Of a stretch of 39,321 nucleotides of DNA, positions 15,232-24,462 are shown one piece after another. The notes beneath the pieces are model-generated. The model had not been told where the DNA came from and did not search any database. It saw only the letters and a list, made by a program, of their open reading frames with translations. Made by a program: the position numbers and the translations under genes. The stretch is taken from NCBI GenBank assembly GCA_028698105.1, contig JAQVEB010000001.1:1-39321 (forward strand), given 5' to 3'. The stretch's first letter is position 1, and every line of letters begins with the position of its first letter. The DNA comes from Petrimonas sp. Lineage in GTDB: Bacteria > Bacteroidota > Bacteroidia > Bacteroidales > Dysgonomonadaceae.

Positions 15232-16236
15232 TCATTTCCTTCTGACTTTCACTTCAAACGCTCTTGCGGGATTTTCTCGCAGCAACCGGTTTATCTTTTC
15301 GCGCGTGAAACCGCTATTTTCCAGGGTGGGAATAAGTTTGGTAAAAAGAGCAGTGAATCCCCTGAAATCACCGCCGCCCGGTTTTGCCGGATCGAACCAG
15401 CCGGCATCGTGCGATAAAAGAACACGGGATAAATGGCCCTGCTCATCCAGATAACGGATTAACGACGCTATTTCGTCAACATTTCCTTCAGAAATATAAT
15501 CCAGACTAATCCATGCGCCTTTTTCGGCTGCGAGGGAGAGTTTTTCCACCTCTTTTTCGCTTTGGGCATGCACCCAGATAAACGCTTCGGGAGAAACGCC
15601 ATACCGCTCAAGCACTTCCATTTGCTGGAAGGCGGGAAGCGAAGGTCCTGTATGCGAAGCAATAACCAGTCCGCTTTGCAGATGTGTTAATGCCGCGGCT
15701 TCAACGAGTGTGGTGTGAAATTGGGAAAGCGAATCGCTATCCACACCTATTTTGATAAATCCGGGCTTGATTCCGGTCCCGCGGATTCCGTTTTCCCATT
15801 CCGCAATCCATATTTCCAAAAGCGCTTCGGCCGATTTACCAAGAAACGACGACGGAATAAATTTGTTGTTCCGCACGCCGTAAAAGCCGGTGTTGGTGAG
15901 AATATGCAGTTGCGTTTCATCGGAAAGCCTTTTCAGAAGTTGCGGATCACGTCCCAAATATTCGGGAGTGCACTCAACAAACGTTTGGCAGCCCAACGCT
16001 TTGATTTCCTGCAAATACGGCAATACCTTCTCCATCACTTCATTTACGTTGTACCGCGATGCGCTGACACTATCGGCGCCAATAAAATCCACGAGAATAT
16101 GCTCATGTGTTAGTGTTATGCCCATTTCCTGCGCAGGAATGCGGCCGTTTACCGTCATAACGAATCCCTGTGACTGGCTTTTGCAACTTGGCAACAGGGC
16201 AATTGTAAAGATTAATGCAGCGAATAAATTTTTCAT
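15232..16236 (-). CDS. Phosphotriesterase-family metal hydrolase, predicted lipoprotein
   Basis: A 334-residue TIM-barrel amidohydrolase. Residues 1-17 form a lipoprotein signal peptide ending LLPSC (C18), so it is probably anchored in the periplasm or outer membrane. The metal centre is recognisable: THEH (H44, H46), the Lys of FIKIGVDSD that is normally carboxylated, SHTGPS, WVHAQSE, and the late Asp in LLSHDAGWF. Relatives are lactonases or phosphotriesterase-homology proteins; phosphotriesterase activity itself is rarely native, so the substrate is open. It stands alone on the minus strand after the enolase terminator. Most family members are cytoplasmic, so the export signal is a notable variation. 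Confidence 0.85.
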   Translation of the reverse strand: MKNLFAALIFTIALLPSCKSQSQGFVMTVNGRIPAQEMGITLTHEHILVDFIGADSVSASRYNVNEVMEKVLPYLQEIKALGCQTFVECTPEYLGRDPQLLKRLSDETQLHILTNTGFYGVRNNKFIPSSFLGKSAEALLEIWIAEWENGIRGTGIKPGFIKIGVDSDSLSQFHTTLVEAAALTHLQSGLVIASHTGPSLPAFQQMEVLERYGVSPEAFIWVHAQSEKEVEKLSLAAEKGAWISLDYISEGNVDEIASLIRYLDEQGHLSRVLLSHDAGWFDPAKPGGGDFRGFTALFTKLIPTLENSGFTREKINRLLRENPARAFEVKVRRK

Positions 16237-16293
16237 TGGCAGGTTGATTTTCGTGGTGAGTAAATCGTCTCGTCAGCACAAAATTAACAATAA

Positions 16294-16326
16294 AAACAAA
16301 AAAAACCACCCTTACGGATGGCTTTT
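16294..16326 (-). terminator. Enolase terminator
   Basis: On the minus strand CCATCC, loop GTAA and GGGTGG form a short GC stem followed by eight T. It lies about 30 bases beyond the enolase stop. Confidence 0.7.
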
Positions 16327-16354
16327 CAAATAATTACCGGGTTTTCTGACCGGT

Positions 16355-17650
<1,296 letters not shown>

Positions 17651-17726
17651 TTATAATTAGTATATAAACGTATAATGTTCTTTTAGTGCATGATAAGATA
17701 AAACAAATCTTCCGTCCATTAGTTTA

Positions 17727-17756
17727 CAAAAATAATCATTTTTTGCGTTACTCAAG
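17727..17756 (-). promoter_or_regulatory. Candidate enolase promoter
   Basis: Minus-strand TATTTTTG (17727-17734) fits the -7 consensus. A CTTG/TTGA word lies 17-18 bases upstream. This would leave a leader of about 80-90 bases before the ATG at 17638. Confidence 0.5.
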
Positions 17757-17832
17757 GCGTTTTTCGGGAAAAAGAATCTCACCCGATTATTGGGTTTCGT
17801 AAAAAAACGATTTGATGCGATAAAACAAACGG

Positions 17833-18426
17833 CTACTGAAACTTAGCGATCAGTTCACTCATATTCGATGTGAGCAGGCGCACGGATATGGCCATCAGGA
17901 TAACGCCGAAAAATTTGCGCATGATGTATGCCCCGCTTGCACCCATAATGCGTTTCACCACATCCAGAAACCGGAGCACCACGAAAACAAGCACCATGTT
18001 AAGGGCTACAGCTAAAATAATATTGATAATGTGATACTCTGCCCGCATGGAAAGCAGCGTAGTAAACGTTCCGGGGCCGGCAATCAGCGGAAAGACCACA
18101 GGCACCAGCGTGGAACTCCCGCCGCCGGGGCCATCGTTCTTGAAGATTTCCACGCCGAAGATCATTTCGATGGAGATGATGAGAATCACCAACGCTCCCG
18201 CCACCGCGAACGACGAAACATCAACCTGAAACAATTTAAGTATCCATTCGCCGACGAACAAAAAAAGAATTAGCGTGAAAAAGGAGTACGCCGAAGCTTT
18301 GGTTGGATTAATCGTTTTATTCTGGCTTCTCAAATTCAGGAAAATAGGCACCGATCCTGTTACATCTATAATGGCAAACAGAACCAAAAAAGCGCTCATT
18401 ATTTCCACAAAATTCAGTCCTAACAT
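17833..18426 (-). CDS. MarC family integral membrane protein
   Basis: A 197-residue protein with about six hydrophobic segments spread over the whole length. It has the family features VTGSVPIFLNL near the N-terminus (as TDPLGNxPIF in relatives) and VVFPLIAGPGTFTTLLSMRAEY in the middle. Despite the name, MarC (UPF0056) proteins have no proven role in multiple antibiotic resistance; they may be small-molecule exporters. It has a good promoter of its own at 18459-18489, placed inside the 3' end of the glycosyltransferase gene, so it is probably transcribed independently. Confidence 0.9.
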   Translation of the reverse strand: MLGLNFVEIMSAFLVLFAIIDVTGSVPIFLNLRSQNKTINPTKASAYSFFTLILFLFVGEWILKLFQVDVSSFAVAGALVILIISIEMIFGVEIFKNDGPGGGSSTLVPVVFPLIAGPGTFTTLLSMRAEYHIINIILAVALNMVLVFVVLRFLDVVKRIMGASGAYIMRKFFGVILMAISVRLLTSNMSELIAKFQ

Positions 18427-18458
18427 ATCTCAGGGAAAACTTATTTTTATCGGGGGTA

Positions 18459-18489
18459 CAAAGATAGCGGTTTGTCGTCTAAATTCCAA
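18459..18489 (-). promoter_or_regulatory. Promoter of the marC-family gene
   Basis: Minus-strand TTGG (18486-18489), a 19-base spacer and TATCTTTG (18459-18466) match the Bacteroidota -33/-7 pattern very well. The -33 element overlaps the end of the upstream glycosyltransferase gene. Confidence 0.65.
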
Positions 18490-19672
18490 CATATTCCCGA
18501 TATTTGTGGAGCGAAACGCTCACCGGTTGCGGTTGAAAATAAGCAGGATGGGCAAAGTTTAAAAATTTGATGATGCGGAACGCATTGAAATGATGGAAAA
18601 ACCGTTTTGTGAAAGATTCCGGCGTAGCGCTGTTGTTATTGCAATCCGTGATGTCATTCACCACATCGTTCGCGGCAATGAAAACCTGCAACGAAGGGTG
18701 CAGTTGCGTCAGGTGTTTCCCGATAACGGATTCATCCTGCTTAAAAAACAGGTGTTTCATATCGAAAAACGTTTTCAGCGCCATAAATGCGTCCATGGAA
18801 TAAACGTTCATTTCACCGCCGGGTTCGGCGATAATTTTCTGCAACGCAGGGCCGGTGCCGAAAGGAACCCGCTCCGAAAAACGCGCCATTGGATAGACAA
18901 ACACATCGTCCAGCGCAGCGACTTTTTCCTGCGCGAATATTTTCTGCAGAAAATAAAAATCTTCGCCGCCCTGTTGCCTTCCCATCCCGCCAACACGCAC
19001 GTAAGCATCGGCAGTAACGGCGAAAGCCGATCCGATGGTATGGTAATAATACGGAAATCCGATGAATTTAAGCGCGCCCTCAACATAGCGGATGTAATCT
19101 TCGTATTGCCGGACGGCTTTTTCAATTTCGGGGTCGTCGTTTTCTGCCCGGTGATGGAAATTGTGAATGGTGCACCCGATTTTCGGGGACAGCACAAACG
19201 TCTCGTAAATGCGTTTCAGGTAATTGGGCGATACCGTGCAATCGGCATCGAGCGAAACAAGTATCCCTTCGGGATTGTTGGTTTTCCGGAAATAGTCAAC
19301 AGCCATATCCATACCGATCTTGCGCGCAAGGCCTACGCCTGCATGTTTTCGGGGAAGGTTTTCGAAGATTACGGCAGTAAAAAATGACCTGCCGGTGGAA
19401 AAAGTCCGGGAAAATTTCTGCACCTGTTGATAGGTTTCCCTGTTTTGCAAAACTGCCTCTTCGGGCGAGCGAACGCTCGAATTAATGACCACCAACACTA
19501 CGGTATCCGTTTCGGGATGTTCACAATCGTGCAGGTTTTCCAGCGTGGTTAGCAACTCTTTTTCATCGTAACAGGGAATGACTACTACCATGCCGGCTGC
19601 GAACTCCGGCGCAAGTGCGGGGCGCAGATATTCATCGTGTTGTCTGGAGAGGTATGTTTCCCAATTTTTCAT
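18479..19672 (-). CDS. Family 2 glycosyltransferase
   Basis: A 397-residue GT-A fold glycosyltransferase. The N-terminal nucleotide-binding strand is MVVVIPCYDEKELLTTLENL (about residues 28-47). The metal/nucleotide-sugar motif is ILVSLDADCTVSPNYLKRIYE, and an acceptor-region segment GGEDFYFLQKI follows. No clear transmembrane helix is present, so it is likely cytoplasmic or peripheral. Donor and acceptor are unknown. ATG 19672 is preferred to the GTG two codons upstream (19678). A strong terminator lies just upstream of its start, so it needs its own promoter or read-through from the OmpH-like gene. Confidence 0.85.
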   Translation of the reverse strand: MKNWETYLSRQHDEYLRPALAPEFAAGMVVVIPCYDEKELLTTLENLHDCEHPETDTVVLVVINSSVRSPEEAVLQNRETYQQVQKFSRTFSTGRSFFTAVIFENLPRKHAGVGLARKIGMDMAVDYFRKTNNPEGILVSLDADCTVSPNYLKRIYETFVLSPKIGCTIHNFHHRAENDDPEIEKAVRQYEDYIRYVEGALKFIGFPYYYHTIGSAFAVTADAYVRVGGMGRQQGGEDFYFLQKIFAQEKVAALDDVFVYPMARFSERVPFGTGPALQKIIAEPGGEMNVYSMDAFMALKTFFDMKHLFFKQDESVIGKHLTQLHPSLQVFIAANDVVNDITDCNNNSATPESFTKRFFHHFNAFRIIKFLNFAHPAYFQPQPVSVSLHKYREYVGI

Positions 19673-19689
19673 GGGCACGAAGATAAAAA

Positions 19690-19717
19690 ATAAGGTTCTT
19701 TTTGCAAAGAACCTTAT
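19690..19717 (-). terminator. Terminator after the OmpH-like gene
   Basis: ATAAGGTTCTTT (19690-19701) and AAAGAACCTTAT (19706-19717) form a perfect 12-bp stem with loop TTGC. On the minus strand a T-rich tract follows. Confidence 0.75.
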
Positions 19718-19741
19718 CCAAAATATGTTGTTAAGTCGCTG

Positions 19742-20374
19742 TTATTTCTTTTCTTCGTTTGCAGAAGCGGTAGCCGGGCCGTATTTTTTGTTCAAAAATT
19801 CGATCACATCTGGCGTAATATCATATTTCTTTTTTGCGTACAGCAAGTTATCGCCGCGTGTGTTGCTGTAGATTATTTCGTAGTTTTTTATTGCGTTATA
19901 TTCTTCCAACCTCACTTTAATGGTGTCATACAATTGAGCGTTCAGTTTCAGTTGTTCCTGCTGGAATTCCATCGAAATTCTTTCGGCCATCTGCTGGTAT
20001 TCCTGTTGCATTTTCAAAATCCGTTGTTGCTCCTGTTCGGCTCTTTCCTGACTCAAAAACGCGTTGTTTTGCAATTTACGTTGGAATTCCTGCGCCGCAG
20101 CGTTTAACTGATTTTGTTTCTGATTCAACGTTGCCCTCGAACTTTCTTCTTTTCTCATTAATGCTTCGTTCAAATCTTTTGAGAAATTGTAATTGGTCAA
20201 AAGAGAATCCACATCAACGTACGCAACCGGCAAATTAACTGTTGAGTCCGACAAGCTTACGCCGGCCTGCTGTCCGTTGGAAGATGAGTGTCTGGAAGTG
20301 AAAAATAAAATGTATAACACAATAAGCGCAACGGCAAGCACGCCGCCAATGATGTAAGAAGTAGAATTCTTCAT
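19742..20374 (-). CDS. OmpH/Skp-like periplasmic chaperone
   Basis: A 210-residue protein. One N-terminal hydrophobic segment (YIIGGVLAVALIVLYILFF, about residues 7-25) acts as signal or anchor. It is followed by LPVAYVDVDSLLTNYNFSKDL, the typical start of OmpH/Skp domains. A long Gln/Glu/Lys-rich coiled coil follows (about 75-150), then the returning strand DVIEFLNKKYG. Skp-type proteins hold unfolded outer-membrane proteins in the periplasm. The segment lacks a clear signal-peptidase site, so it may stay membrane-tethered. It starts ten bases after the small membrane protein gene, forming a two-gene operon. Confidence 0.87.
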   Translation of the reverse strand: MKNSTSYIIGGVLAVALIVLYILFFTSRHSSSNGQQAGVSLSDSTVNLPVAYVDVDSLLTNYNFSKDLNEALMRKEESSRATLNQKQNQLNAAAQEFQRKLQNNAFLSQERAEQEQQRILKMQQEYQQMAERISMEFQQEQLKLNAQLYDTIKVRLEEYNAIKNYEIIYSNTRGDNLLYAKKKYDITPDVIEFLNKKYGPATASANEEKK

Positions 20375-20384
20375 GTTTCGTTGT

Positions 20385-20609
20385 TTATTTATTGTTTTCT
20401 GATTTCAATGCCAATTCAACAGGGCTTATTTTGCTCCGCATGCTTGTATCCTGCGATGTGGCGCAGCTTATTCCCCGCGTATGCATCGCTTTACTGGCGC
20501 CGATATGCGTATTGGGGAATTTTCTTTTTTTCGTAAAGAAAACGTTGATACCCATCAGCAAAATGGCTATAAAAAGCAAAACCGCACCTATAATTATTGT
20601 TTTTAACAT
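20385..20609 (-). CDS. Small single-span membrane protein
   Basis: A 74-residue protein: an N-terminal transmembrane helix (TIIIGAVLLFIAILLMGINVFF, about residues 4-25), then a basic stretch KKRKFP and a polar tail with GISCATSQD holding a single Cys. I remember similar small proteins as conserved in Bacteroidales but cannot give a function. It is the first gene of the unit with the OmpH-like gene, ten bases apart, suggesting a role at the cell envelope. A -7 box TATCTTTG lies at 20633-20640, about 25 bases before its ATG. Confidence 0.75.
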   Translation of the reverse strand: MLKTIIIGAVLLFIAILLMGINVFFTKKRKFPNTHIGASKAMHTRGISCATSQDTSMRSKISPVELALKSENNK

Positions 20610-20632
20610 CCTGTTTTTTTAAAATTGTGCCG

Positions 20633-20640
20633 CAAAGATA
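20633..20640 (-). promoter_or_regulatory. Candidate -7 box of the small membrane protein/OmpH-like operon
   Basis: Minus-strand TATCTTTG, identical to the -7 box of the marC-family gene. The upstream -33 element is weak (TTATGG). Confidence 0.45.
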
Positions 20641-20700
20641 GTCTAATTAGCCAATTAAACCATAACTTTTCGTATTAAAGAACGTAAATTTTTTTGTAGT

Positions 20701-20740
20701 CAGGAAGTTTTCCTGTATTTTTATCGGTTCATAAACCGAT
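20701..20740 (+). promoter_or_regulatory. Two short inverted repeats before the antitoxin gene
   Basis: CAGGAA-GTT-TTCCTG (20701-20715) and ATCGGTT-CATA-AACCGAT (20723-20740) lie just before the ATG at 20755. Antitoxins commonly bind such palindromes to repress their own operon. Confidence 0.35.
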
Positions 20741-20754
20741 GTAATATTTTAAAG

Positions 20755-21117
20755 ATGCGAACAATCCAACTAAAAATCAGCGACGATATCTATAAGGAAG
20801 TCATGGATTTTTTTGATAAATTCGATGAAAATCAGCTAAATATTCTATTCGATAAAAAAACTACGGAATATCAGGATTCAGATAGTGAGAACTTTATCGA
20901 AGAAACTGTTACTGAATATGATTATTTGTCGAAAAATGATTCCGCGAAAACCGAAGGCAATATTCCCGCATCGGATGATCCGGTTTTTTTAGCCAATAAA
21001 CGCTATCTGGAACGTGAGCTGGAAAGAATTAAATCGGGCGAAGCTGAATTTTATACTATGGAAGAGTTGGAAAAGGCGACAGATGCAGTTATTGCAAAAT
21101 ATGAAAATAGAGATTAA
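20755..21117 (+). CDS. Antitoxin-like protein of a ParE/RelE-type module
   Basis: A 120-residue acidic protein. The N-terminus (MRTIQLKISDDIYKEVMDFFDKF) resembles a small DNA-binding or dimerisation strand-helix unit. The C-terminal part (FLANKRYLERELERIKSGEAEFYTMEELEKATDAVIAKYE) has the EELE...VIAKY ending typical of antitoxins that wrap a ParE/RelE toxin. The middle is Ser/Asp/Glu-rich and probably disordered. The toxin remnant overlaps its 3' end (21101 on). With the toxin broken, the antitoxin is probably an orphan. The precise family is not recognised. Confidence 0.65.
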   Translation: MRTIQLKISDDIYKEVMDFFDKFDENQLNILFDKKTTEYQDSDSENFIEETVTEYDYLSKNDSAKTEGNIPASDDPVFLANKRYLERELERIKSGEAEFYTMEELEKATDAVIAKYENRD

Positions 21118-21381
21118 AACCAGTTTTGGAACAGATTTCTTGCTCAATTGGATTATATTGCCTCGCATAATCCTGCGGCGGCACGAAAATTTAGGAAAAA
21201 TGCGTTGGACGAAATAAAAAAAATATCACGAAACCCATATCAATACAGAAAATCAATTTTTTTTGACGATTTACAGATTCGTGATATGATTTTTAAAGGC
21301 TATACAATAACTTTCCGCATAACCGGAAATTGAATTGAAGTGTTTGGTTTTACAAAATATCAAGAAAATGTAACCGATTAA
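21101..21381 (+). pseudogene. Decayed ParE/RelE-type toxin
   Basis: ATG 21101 opens MKIEIKTSF in frame 2 and the similarity then continues in frame 1 (FWNRFLAQLDYIASHNPAAARKF and onward). One T appears to be missing from the T-run at about 21124-21127. The frame-1 part then runs through NALDEIKKISRNPYQYRKS and IRDMIFKGYTITFRITGN to TGA 21331-21333, after which IEVFGFTKYQENVTD continues to TAA 21379-21381. Joined, this is a complete RelE/ParE-fold toxin of about 93 residues, including the usual late YxITFRI...VxVFGF strands. A frameshift plus a nonsense codon mark it as inactive. Confidence 0.7.
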
Positions 21382-21412
21382 ACAATTAACAATACTTTTA
21401 AAATAAACTTTT

Positions 21413-22885
21413 ATGACAATTAAAGAACTGCAACCATCAGCCATCTGGAATTATTTTTACGACATTACTCAAATTCCGAGGCCATCGAAAAAAGAAGAAA
21501 AAATTATCGCCTACCTGCTCGATTTTGCCAAGCAGCACAACCTCGAAGCCAAACAGGATAAAGCGGGCAACGTGCTCATTACCAAACCTGCCACGGCAGG
21601 AAAGGAAAATGTGCCAACGGTTATCCTGCAGGGACACGTGGATATGGTGTGCGAGAAAAACAGCGACGTAACCCACGATTTCGACAAAGACCCCATTGAA
21701 ACCGTTATTGACGGCGACTGGCTGAAAGCCAAAGGAACAACCCTGGGTGCCGATAACGGCATTGGCGTTGCGGCATCGTTGGCTGTATTGGCATCAACCG
21801 ACATTAAACACGGCAAAATTGAGGCGCTGTTCACAGTGGACGAAGAAACCGGCCTTACCGGCGCTTTCGCACTTCAACCCGGCTTCCTTACAGGAAATAT
21901 TTTATTGAATCTGGATACGGAAGAAGAAGGTGAGATTTACATCGGCTGCGCCGGCGGAAAAGGCACAAAAGCGCAGTTTAAGTACAAAACAAAAGATGCG
22001 CCCAAGAAATATTTTTGGTTCGACATACAGGTGAAAGGCCTGCGCGGCGGACATTCCGGCAGCGATATTGACCGCGGTTTCGGCAATGCCAATAAAATAC
22101 TGAACCGCTTCCTGTATTCCATTACACGCAAGAAATACGGCATGGTATTATCGAAAATTGGCGGCGGGAACCTCCACAACGCTATTCCGCGCGAAGCGCA
22201 TGCAATTGTTGGCGTGAAAGACAAATACAAAGAAGATATCCGCATAAAACTGAATACGTTCCTTGCCAAAGTACAAGACGAGTACCGTGTGGTGGAACCG
22301 GGACTCACCATCGCGCTGGAATCAACAGAAATGCCGGCGAAAATTATCGGCAAAAAAACAACCGAAAACCTTATCCTCGGGCTTTACGCTTGTCCGCACG
22401 GCGTTATCGGCATGAGCCAGGATATACCGGGATTGGTGGAAACATCTACCAATCTGGCATCGGTTAAAATGCTCGATAACAACATCATCGAAATCGGAAC
22501 CAGTCAACGCAGTTCCACCGAATCGGCTAAGGATGATATCGTGAATATGGTTTCGGCCGTGTTTGAGCTGGCCGGCGCCAAAGTGACGCACAACGACGGC
22601 TATCCGGGCTGGAAACCCAATACCGATTCGGATATCCTGAAACTCGCCAAAAAAGATTACAAAAGTCTGTTCAACAAAAACCCGAAAGTGAAAGCCATTC
22701 ACGCCGGATTGGAATGCGGCCTGTTCCTCGAAAAATATCCGCATCTGGATATGATATCCATTGGCCCGACGATGACCGACGTGCATTCGCCCGACGAAAA
22801 AGTGAACATCCCCTCGGTTGCCAAATGGTGGGATTTTCTGGTGAAATTGCTGGAAGATGTTCCTGCACAGGAAGCACAGGCGTAA
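21413..22885 (+). CDS. pepD: Aminoacyl-histidine dipeptidase (M20C peptidase)
   Basis: A 490-residue cytosolic dipeptidase that hydrolyses Xaa-His (carnosine-like) and other dipeptides. Two-zinc site residues are visible: H in ILQGHVDMVCEKN, D in GADNGIGVAASLAV, the catalytic pair EE in FTVDEETGLTGA, D in LNLDTEEEGEIYIGCAGG, and the late H in HAGLECGLF. The dimerisation (lid) domain is inserted around residues 205-390. Length matches the family. It is a single-gene unit with a terminator at 22899-22944. Confidence 0.95.
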   Translation: MTIKELQPSAIWNYFYDITQIPRPSKKEEKIIAYLLDFAKQHNLEAKQDKAGNVLITKPATAGKENVPTVILQGHVDMVCEKNSDVTHDFDKDPIETVIDGDWLKAKGTTLGADNGIGVAASLAVLASTDIKHGKIEALFTVDEETGLTGAFALQPGFLTGNILLNLDTEEEGEIYIGCAGGKGTKAQFKYKTKDAPKKYFWFDIQVKGLRGGHSGSDIDRGFGNANKILNRFLYSITRKKYGMVLSKIGGGNLHNAIPREAHAIVGVKDKYKEDIRIKLNTFLAKVQDEYRVVEPGLTIALESTEMPAKIIGKKTTENLILGLYACPHGVIGMSQDIPGLVETSTNLASVKMLDNNIIEIGTSQRSSTESAKDDIVNMVSAVFELAGAKVTHNDGYPGWKPNTDSDILKLAKKDYKSLFNKNPKVKAIHAGLECGLFLEKYPHLDMISIGPTMTDVHSPDEKVNIPSVAKWWDFLVKLLEDVPAQEAQA

Positions 22886-22898
22886 AACCTATTGAAAT

Positions 22899-22944
22899 AA
22901 ACGAAGCATTTACCGGTTGAGAATCCGGCAAATGCTTCGTTTTT
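22899..22944 (+). terminator. pepD terminator
   Basis: AAACGAAGCATTT (22899-22911) pairs perfectly with AAATGCTTCGTTT (22930-22942), a CCGG pair extends the loop side, and T's follow. Confidence 0.8.
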
Positions 22945-23020
22945 ATTTTCAACTGTTCCCCGCGTGACGCCAACCCGAACGGACATCCGTTGCGAAGCAA
23001 AAAAATCGCCACACGCATTT

Positions 23021-24058
23021 ATGAACACAAGCCGTTTAAAAATAGCCTCAGCCCTTCTTTTGTTTCTGCTTTCGTTAAGCCTGAAAGCACAGCAGGATTT
23101 TCGTATTATGTTCTATAATGTGGAAAACCTGTTTGACACGCAAAACGATTCCCTCACCTTAGACGACGATTTCCTCCCCGACGGAGAAATGCAATGGTCG
23201 CCATGGAAATATTGGGAAAAGCTCAAAAACATCACGCGCGTGATCACCGCCGTTGGCGGTATGCGGTCGCCCGCGTTGGTGGGTATGTGCGAAATTGAGA
23301 ACGATAGCGTGATCTTCGACCTCACACGCCGTTCACCCCTGCGAGCGCAACGATACGACTACATTACGACTAACTCGCCCGATGAACGCGGCATTGACGT
23401 GGCGCTGCTTTACCAGCGCGACCAGTTTAACCTCTTTGAAAAGAACGAATACGAGATCATTTTCACTCAACCCACAAAACCCACACGAAACATACTTCAC
23501 GCGGTTGGCAGCACACTTTCGGGTGATACCCTCGACGTGTTTGTGTGCCATTTTCCCTCGCGCAGCGGCGGACAGATGGTAACCGAGCGGGCACGAATGG
23601 ATGCCGCCGCCCTGCTCCGCCGCAAAACCGATAGCTTGTTCTGCCTGCGGCAACAGGCCAATATTGTGATTATGGGCGATTTTAACGATCATCCCAACGA
23701 TAAAAGCCTTGCCGAAACATTGAACGCACATGAAATTACCGGCTCCGTGCAAGATAAAACGTTGTATAACCTGTTTCGCCATCGCATAAAAGAGCGCGGC
23801 TTCGGCACTTACGTGTTTCAGGGAAACTGGGAAATACTGGATCAGTTTATCGTGAGTGGAAACCTGTTGAACAAATTGAACTCCATTCACATAAAAGATA
23901 ACAAAGCCCATGTTTTCAACGCACCTTTCTTGCTTGAAAAAGATAAAATTTACGGCATCAAACGCCCATATCGCACCAACCTTGGGCCCCGCTACATGGG
24001 TGGGTTCAGTGACCACTTGCCGGTTTTTGTGGATTTAACTCTGCCCTCAACTCTGTGA
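23021..24058 (+). CDS. Secreted endonuclease/exonuclease/phosphatase-family protein
   Basis: A 345-residue protein. I chose ATG 23021 (MNTSRLKIASALLLFLLSLSLKA) because it yields a proper signal peptide cut after LKA; the frame also extends to 22964 without sense. The EEP fold signatures are present: MFYNVENLFDTQND (metal-binding Asn), GMCEIEND (catalytic Glu), VCHFPSRSGG (His), IVMGDFNDHPND (Asp/Asn) and a final GFSDHLPVF (Asp-His). It should be a Mg-dependent phosphodiesterase in the periplasm or outside. The substrate (nucleic acid, lipid or nucleotide) cannot be told from sequence alone. Confidence 0.88.
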   Translation: MNTSRLKIASALLLFLLSLSLKAQQDFRIMFYNVENLFDTQNDSLTLDDDFLPDGEMQWSPWKYWEKLKNITRVITAVGGMRSPALVGMCEIENDSVIFDLTRRSPLRAQRYDYITTNSPDERGIDVALLYQRDQFNLFEKNEYEIIFTQPTKPTRNILHAVGSTLSGDTLDVFVCHFPSRSGGQMVTERARMDAAALLRRKTDSLFCLRQQANIVIMGDFNDHPNDKSLAETLNAHEITGSVQDKTLYNLFRHRIKERGFGTYVFQGNWEILDQFIVSGNLLNKLNSIHIKDNKAHVFNAPFLLEKDKIYGIKRPYRTNLGPRYMGGFSDHLPVFVDLTLPSTL

Positions 24059-24092
24059 AGGCGTCATTTTTCAAAACTTTATCTTAATTTTA

Positions 24093-24123
24093 TTGGTTGC
24101 AACGGGAATTAATTCTATTTTTG
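24093..24123 (+). promoter_or_regulatory. Promoter of tatA
   Basis: TTGG (24093-24096), a 19-base spacer and TATTTTTG (24116-24123), a near-ideal Bacteroidota promoter, 44 bases before the tatA ATG. Confidence 0.7.
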
Positions 24124-24167
24124 TAACCCTATAGTGTAAAAAACAAACAATTTAAAACAATAGACCT

Positions 24168-24374
24168 ATGAATCCGTTACTTATCAACTTAAATGGCTGG
24201 GAAATACCCATCATCGTATTGGTTATCCTTATCCTGTTCGGCGGAAGAAAAATACCCGAATTTATGAAAGGGTTGGGCAAAGGCATCAACAGCTTTAAAA
24301 AAGGATTGAACGATATTGAAGACGATATCAAAGCCGATCCTTCCGACAACAAAGCCAAAAGCAACAACCAATAA
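24168..24374 (+). CDS. tatA: Sec-independent protein translocase TatA
   Basis: A 68-residue protein: short periplasmic N-terminus, one transmembrane helix ([14 protein letters not shown], about residues 10-23), the FGGRKIPEF hinge, then an amphipathic helix ([22 protein letters not shown]) and a charged tail. This is the classic TatA/E layout; TatA oligomers open the path for folded twin-arginine proteins. tatC follows 88 bases downstream on the same strand. A hairpin between them could reduce tatC expression relative to tatA, which is needed in larger amounts. Confidence 0.95.
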   Translation: MNPLLINLNGWEIPIIVLVILILFGGRKIPEFMKGLGKGINSFKKGLNDIEDDIKADPSDNKAKSNNQ

Positions 24375-24388
24375 TTAGTACATAAACC

Positions 24389-24441
24389 AAAACAAAAGCG
24401 CCCGGGGCAAAAACATTTTTTAGCCTCGTGCTTTTTGTTTT
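24389..24441 (+). terminator. Imperfect hairpin between tatA and tatC (attenuator)
   Basis: AAAACAAAAGCGCCCGGGGC pairs imperfectly with GCCTCGTGCTTTTTGTTTT and is followed by T's. Its position inside the operon suggests partial termination. Confidence 0.45.
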
Positions 24442-24462
24442 TGCCTACGCACGCTTTTTCAC

